Translations under genes and position numbers: made by a program
Notes under the pieces: model-generated
Seen by the model: the letters and a program-made list of their open reading frames with translations, nothing else
What the model was told of the DNA's origin: nothing
Database searches by the model: none
Shown: in pieces, positions 60,038 to 64,000 of the stretch
How positions within the stretch are numbered: the stretch's first letter is position 1
How the letters are laid out: every line of letters starts with the position of its first letter
DNA from: Clostridiales bacterium
GTDB lineage: Bacteria > Bacillota > Clostridia > Oscillospirales > Oscillospiraceae
Assembly (NCBI GenBank): GCA_012838345.1
Contig: DUPK01000005.1
Span: 1-64,000 of the forward strand
Direction: 5' to 3'
DNA length: 64,000 nt

Positions 60038-61027
60038 TTACATGCCGTATCTTCCGGTTACCGCAAAGAAGGAAACGGCGGAAAAAACAAGCGATACCGC
60101 GGAAAACACGAAGAAGAGTTTTGTTTCACTCCAGCCGCACATCTCAAAGTGGTGGTGAAGCGGCGCCATTTTGAATACGCGCTTACCGCGGGTCGCTTTA
60201 AAATAGGCAACCTGTATTATATCAGAGAGCGTCTCGATTATATAGACTATTCCGACGGGAATGAGTATCAGCGGCATATCGAGCGCAAAGGCCAGAGCGC
60301 AGACGGCCCCGCCCAAAAACAGGGAGCCGGTGTCTCCCATGAAGACCTTCGCTGGGTGGAAATTAAAAAACAAAAATACCGCAAGTCCGGCGGCAAGCGC
60401 CGAGGCGAAGATACCCAGGGAAACGCTGCCCCATGTAAAGGCCGTGGCGGCGAAAAACAACGCAACGGGTATGGTTACTCCCGTGGCCAAACCGTCCACA
60501 CCGTCCGTGATGTTCACCGCGTTGACTGTGCCCACGATTACGAAGTCCGCAAAGGCGAGGTAGACAGGCTCAGATAAAGGTATGCTCACCCCCACAAAGG
60601 GTATGTAGAGGTTCGGGGTTAAAAAGCCGAAATAGCGCAGAAGCAGGACAAAGGCAACCGACACAGCAAGCTGGAGAAGAAACTTCTGCAGCGCAGTCAG
60701 CCCTAGGTTCTGCTTTTTCTTCAGCTTTTCGTAGTCGTCCAGAAAGCCCACCCCGGCAAAGACCAGGGAAAAGGCAAGAGCAAAGAGATGGCCGCACTCT
60801 CCCTCGAGCATTTTTGACATTCCTACTACAACCGTTGCGACCGTGACGCCCGCTATGAACAAAAGACCGCCCATGGTGGGCGTGCCCTCCTTGGACATAT
60901 GCCAAACGGGGCCGTCCCGCCTGATACTCTGACCGGCTTTTATTTTTCTGAGATAGGGCACGAGGATAAGTCCCGTTATCCCGCTGACGACGGCGGAAAC
61001 GGCGAAGGACAGAAGTAAAGTTATCAT
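60038..61027 (-). CDS. mraY: Phospho-N-acetylmuramoyl-pentapeptide-transferase
   Basis: A 329-residue membrane enzyme making lipid I from UDP-MurNAc-pentapeptide and undecaprenyl phosphate. Asp-rich and catalytic blocks GFLDDYEKL, NAVNITDGVDGLA and FMGDTGSLFLGG are present, as is the C-terminal APLHHHFE. The ATG at 61027 follows GGGAG; a longer frame from 61072 has no ribosome site. Confidence 0.96.
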   Translation of the reverse strand: MITLLLSFAVSAVVSGITGLILVPYLRKIKAGQSIRRDGPVWHMSKEGTPTMGGLLFIAGVTVATVVVGMSKMLEGECGHLFALAFSLVFAGVGFLDDYEKLKKKQNLGLTALQKFLLQLAVSVAFVLLLRYFGFLTPNLYIPFVGVSIPLSEPVYLAFADFVIVGTVNAVNITDGVDGLATGVTIPVALFFAATAFTWGSVSLGIFASALAAGLAVFLFFNFHPAKVFMGDTGSLFLGGAVCALAFALDMPLILIPVGIVYIIETLSDIIQVAYFKATRGKRVFKMAPLHHHFEMCGWSETKLFFVFSAVSLVFSAVSFFAVTGRYGM

Positions 61028-61270
61028 TGGTTTTGCTCCCAGCTTCAAGGTCACGGGAAATAAGTCCCGCACCGTTTTTCACGGACGGATTTCACGCCCG
61101 TGGAAAAAATGTTTCACGAAAACTTATGTTTTCTTCGCGTAGTTTGCCCGCCCGGGCAAAATCTCACCGCGAAAATGCCTGCACCCGTTAAAGCTATGTT
61201 CTCAAACAGGCAAAATGCGGGCAAAGACCAGGGCGATTAAGCGAAGAGCGCCAAGTTTAGCGGCAATTAC
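61028..61270. other. Non-coding 243-bp gap between murE and mraY
   Basis: No ORF of note on either strand. The gap carries small inverted repeats (for example TTTGCCCG/CGGGCAAA near 61143-61160, and CGGGA/TCCCG near 61053-61068). In the usual order murF occupies this place; no remnant of it could be read. Confidence 0.6.
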
Positions 61271-62722
61271 TTACTTTTTCCTGTTTGCCAGGAATTCGGC
61301 TACAATCTCCCGCTCGTCCTGATGGAGTTTCTGGTTTCCTATGATTTCGTAGTTCTCGTGGCCCTTTCCGGCCAGAACGATTATATCGTCGGGTTTGGCA
61401 TGGGCGAGCGCGTAGCGGACCGCTTCTGCCCTGTTGGCTATTTTCCTGAAAGGCGTCTTGAGGCCCTTCATGCCCTCGACGACCTCTTCAATAATCTGCT
61501 CCGGGTCCTCACTGCGCGGGTTGTCGGAGCTGACTATCACGAAATCCGCAAGCTCGGCGGCTATGCGCCCCATCTTGGGCCGCTTGCCCTTGTCGCGCTC
61601 TCCGCCGCAGCCGAACACAACGACCACCCGTCCCTTGGCAAAGTCCCTGACGGTCCTCAGAATGTTTTCCAGCGCGTCGGGGGTATGGGCGTAGTCTATA
61701 ATCACGGTGTAGTCGGTATCTGTCGGCACAACCTCCACTCTGCCCTTTACGCCGCGGCTTTCCCTGAGCGCCGCCGCTATATCCGGCAGCGTTATACCCA
61801 ATGCCTCGCAGCAGGCGATTGCCGCCAGTGCATTATATACCGAAAACATCCCCGGTATGTGCAGTTCTATGCGCTGAATTTTACCCACCTCTACGGCGCA
61901 GAAGTCCACACGGGACTGCCTGAGCCTTATATCCTTCGCGACGAGGTCGGCCTCGTCGTTTTTGGCCGAGTATGTTATAACCGGACACTTTGCATAGTCG
62001 CGCATATACGGCCCTACGGGGTCGTCAAGGTTTATAACCGCCGTATTGGAGATGTCGAAGAGCTTTGCCTTCGCGTCGCGGTATTCCTCCATTGTTTTAT
62101 GGAAATCGAGGTGGTCCTGCGTGAGATTCGTAAAGACTCCCACCTCAAAGCGCACTCCCTCAACCCTTCCGGTGATGAGAGCGTGAGAGGAGACCTCCAT
62201 TACCGCGTACTTGCAGCCGCTACCAACCATCTCGTTAAACAGCTTATGCAGGTCATAGGATTCGGGAGTCGTGCGCTCGGCTTCATACGTTTTGTCGCCG
62301 ACAATATTCTCGTTCGTGCCGATAAGTCCCACTTTGTCCCCGGTGGCTTTTTCTATTATATCCCTGACAAGATGCGTAATCGTCGTCTTCCCGTTTGTCC
62401 CGGTCACGCCGATTATTTTGAGCTTCCTCGCGGGGTGTCCAAAAAAGGTGGAAGAAAGCCTGGCAAGGGCCTGTCTTGAGTCTTTAACCAACACATAGGG
62501 AACGTCTTCCACGGTCTTTTTCTGGCAGATTACGACGGAAGCGCCGTTTTTGACCGCGGAGCCTATATACTTATGCCCGTCGGTCACATAGCCCTCGACG
62601 GCGACAAATGCCATCCCCGGCTTTACCGCTCTCGAGTCGTATGAAATATCGCTTATCTCCAAATCGCCGGCGGCGGTATTCTCCAAAACTTCAATATCGT
62701 TAAGAAGTTCACTGAGTTTCAT
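61271..62722 (-). CDS. murE: UDP-N-acetylmuramoyl-L-alanyl-D-glutamate--2,6-diaminopimelate ligase
   Basis: A 483-residue Mur ligase: an N-terminal UDP-binding domain, ATP site GVTGTNGKTTITHL, the carbamylated-Lys region and a C-terminal domain. The amino-acid-selecting motif reads SDNPRSEDP, the DNPR form that marks meso-diaminopimelate rather than lysine enzymes, so the organism has a DAP-type wall. Starts 41 bp after the PBP gene. Confidence 0.96.
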   Translation of the reverse strand: MKLSELLNDIEVLENTAAGDLEISDISYDSRAVKPGMAFVAVEGYVTDGHKYIGSAVKNGASVVICQKKTVEDVPYVLVKDSRQALARLSSTFFGHPARKLKIIGVTGTNGKTTITHLVRDIIEKATGDKVGLIGTNENIVGDKTYEAERTTPESYDLHKLFNEMVGSGCKYAVMEVSSHALITGRVEGVRFEVGVFTNLTQDHLDFHKTMEEYRDAKAKLFDISNTAVINLDDPVGPYMRDYAKCPVITYSAKNDEADLVAKDIRLRQSRVDFCAVEVGKIQRIELHIPGMFSVYNALAAIACCEALGITLPDIAAALRESRGVKGRVEVVPTDTDYTVIIDYAHTPDALENILRTVRDFAKGRVVVVFGCGGERDKGKRPKMGRIAAELADFVIVSSDNPRSEDPEQIIEEVVEGMKGLKTPFRKIANRAEAVRYALAHAKPDDIIVLAGKGHENYEIIGNQKLHQDEREIVAEFLANRKK

Positions 62723-62763
62723 TGGTACTCCCCCTTCTTTAGTGTGGAATGGCCCTATGGTTG

Positions 62764-64000
62764 CTATCCTCTGGTTTCCATAAGGGAGGTGTCGCTTTCA
62801 AAGAGCGTGACCTCGACCACCGTGCCGAACGGAACCTCGCTGCCCTGGGTTATGGACTGTGCCGACACAACGATGGTGTCCGATGTTGTGGAAGCCGCAA
62901 CGCCCGCCGTGCGGATGTAAAGGCCGGCTGCCTCCAATGCGCTCTTTGCCTGGACATAGGTCTTGCCGTAGAGGTTCGGTACCGTCACCATGACGTTAGG
63001 CTTTGGTTCTCCCGCGTATATTATGACCTCGGTCCCTTTTGTTACAGTTGCGTTGGCCGCGGGCACCTGGTCGGTCACGGTGTCTCCGTTTCCGACGACC
63101 CTGACGGTGAAATTCTTATCCTTTTGAAGCTCGGCTTTCGCTTCCTCCACACCCATATTTTTCACATTGGGTACTGTAACGTTTATTGTTGCGAGTTCTT
63201 CGTCTTTATATACGGTTTTTACTCCAAGATAGGTCAGCACGTCCGCAAATACTCTGCCCACGGCCGGCGCCGCCATGATTCCTCCGCTAATGTATATGCC
63301 GGTTGAGGGGTCGGGTGAATCTAGCAGAATCAGAACCGCGATTTCCGGGTCGTCCGTTGGGGCGATGCCGACAAAGGAGACAATGTAGTCGTCGTCGGCG
63401 CCCTGTCCGACCTTTTCGGAGGTTGCGGTCTTTCCGCCTATGCGGTAACCCGCGACATAGGCGTTTCGCCCGGTGCTCGCGCCGCCGTCGACAACGGTTT
63501 CGAGGATTTCACACACCTTTCTGGAGGTCTCCTCGCTGATAACCTGGCGCACCACCTTAGGCTCGTTTGCCTTAATAACATTCCCGTCGCTGTCCACAAC
63601 CTTCGACACGACATAGGGCCGCATGAGCTTGCCGTCGTTTGCAACGGCGCTTACCGCGGTGATAAGCTGCAGCGGAGTTATGTTAAAGGTCTGCCCGAAG
63701 GATGCCGCCGCAAGCTGAGACAGGTTTTTGGGGTTTGTGAATATTCCTCTGTCCCACCAGAGGCTGCTCCCTTCTCCGATGAGGTCGATTTCGGTCTTGT
63801 CAAAAAAGCCGAGGGCCTCCATGTACTCGTAGAAGGTTTCAGCGCCTATCTTAAGGCCTATGTTGACAAAGGCCACGTTGCAGGAGTGCTGGACAGCCTC
63901 AGCGAGGTTTTGCGAGCCGTGGCCTCCGTATTTCCAGCAGTGGATGGGGGTGTCGCGCCCGATTACGTCAATTGTGCCGCCACAGAAAAACGTGCTGTTA
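62764..64000 (-). CDS. Penicillin-binding protein 2 / SpoVD-like transpeptidase, C-terminal part
   Basis: At least 411 residues; the N-terminus lies beyond the window. The transpeptidase domain shows the SxN motif in QHSCNVAF and the KTG-type motif as KTAT in GGKTATSEK. The SxxK nucleophile is outside the window. Two PASTA domains close the chain (VTVPNVKNMGVEEAKAEL and VTVPNLYGKTYVQAKSAL blocks), as in SpoVD and some PBP2x-type enzymes. PASTA domains bind muropeptides or beta-lactams. Head of the murE-mraY-ftsW-murG-murA cluster, so either septal or sporulation wall synthesis. Confidence 0.93.
   Translation of the reverse strand, partial: NSTFFCGGTIDVIGRDTPIHCWKYGGHGSQNLAEAVQHSCNVAFVNIGLKIGAETFYEYMEALGFFDKTEIDLIGEGSSLWWDRGIFTNPKNLSQLAAASFGQTFNITPLQLITAVSAVANDGKLMRPYVVSKVVDSDGNVIKANEPKVVRQVISEETSRKVCEILETVVDGGASTGRNAYVAGYRIGGKTATSEKVGQGADDDYIVSFVGIAPTDDPEIAVLILLDSPDPSTGIYISGGIMAAPAVGRVFADVLTYLGVKTVYKDEELATINVTVPNVKNMGVEEAKAELQKDKNFTVRVVGNGDTVTDQVPAANATVTKGTEVIIYAGEPKPNVMVTVPNLYGKTYVQAKSALEAAGLYIRTAGVAASTTSDTIVVSAQSITQGSEVPFGTVVEVTLFESDTSLMETRG

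Noticed and set aside
61028-61270. Possible murF remnant between murE and mraY
   Set aside because: No frame here shows a Mur ligase motif such as GxxGKT; only small hairpins are visible.

Overview
The window reads as a chromosomal segment of an anaerobic, low-to-mid GC Clostridia (Firmicutes). The evidence is a PPi-type phosphofructokinase, a Na+-pumping methylmalonyl-CoA decarboxylase, indolepyruvate:ferredoxin oxidoreductase, a glycyl-radical enzyme with its activase, an ECF energizing module, cyclic-di-GMP-I riboswitches, DUF1836/DUF4358/DUF5711 proteins, and a compact division/cell-wall cluster headed by a PASTA-containing (SpoVD-like) penicillin-binding protein. Placement below class (perhaps Oscillospirales-like) is inference. 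I saw no rRNA, tRNA, CRISPR array or insertion sequence. The only mobile-element-type protein is a tyrosine recombinase tail at the left edge.

1-13.5 kb: recombinase end; an MBOAT plus DHHW pair for polysaccharide O-acylation; fba and pfp (glycolysis); the uvrC-rsmD-coaD-coiled-coil operon; DUF1836 and DegV proteins; a four-repeat Ig-like lipoprotein divergent from a VanY-like carboxypeptidase. 13.5-20 kb: iorAB and the mmdA-D-C-B sodium pump, both on the minus strand with recognisable promoters and terminators. 20-29.2 kb: a long minus-strand run (methyltransferase, ecfA1-ecfA2-ecfT, truA, DUF5711, cvpA, pgsA, clpE-like). 29.5-31 kb: two plus-strand lipoproteins.

31-38 kb: a glycyl-radical locus. 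A PucR-type regulator is divergent from the radical enzyme; its activase, a TPR protein and a DUF4125 protein converge on it. The active site reads Cys-Val-Asp rather than the usual Cys-Val-Glu, so the substrate is open. 38-43 kb: beta-CASP nuclease, dCMP deaminase, purB and an aspartate aminotransferase.

43.2-45.8 kb: a promoter, a 33-codon leader ORF with 11 Ile codons in two blocks, and a strong intrinsic terminator precede a gene fusing an XRE HTH, a cupin and an acyl-CoA synthetase. This looks like isoleucine-responsive attenuation of an acyl-CoA ligase. 45.9-50.1 kb: tandem c-di-GMP-I riboswitches lead into a TasA/camelysin-like secreted protein, an active-looking SipW-type signal peptidase, a pseudo-ABC ATPase with all nucleotide-binding motifs lost, and a membrane protein fusing an ABC-2-like permease to a catalytically dead signal-peptidase domain. 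These two regions are the strongest candidates for undescribed biology.

50.2-54.1 kb: a serine beta-lactamase-fold hydrolase, an FAD oxidoreductase and a Cys-rich membrane protein. 54.2-64 kb (minus strand): PBP (partial), murE, mraY, ftsW, murG, murA, ftsQ, ftsZ, with murF, murD, murC and murB absent from the cluster.
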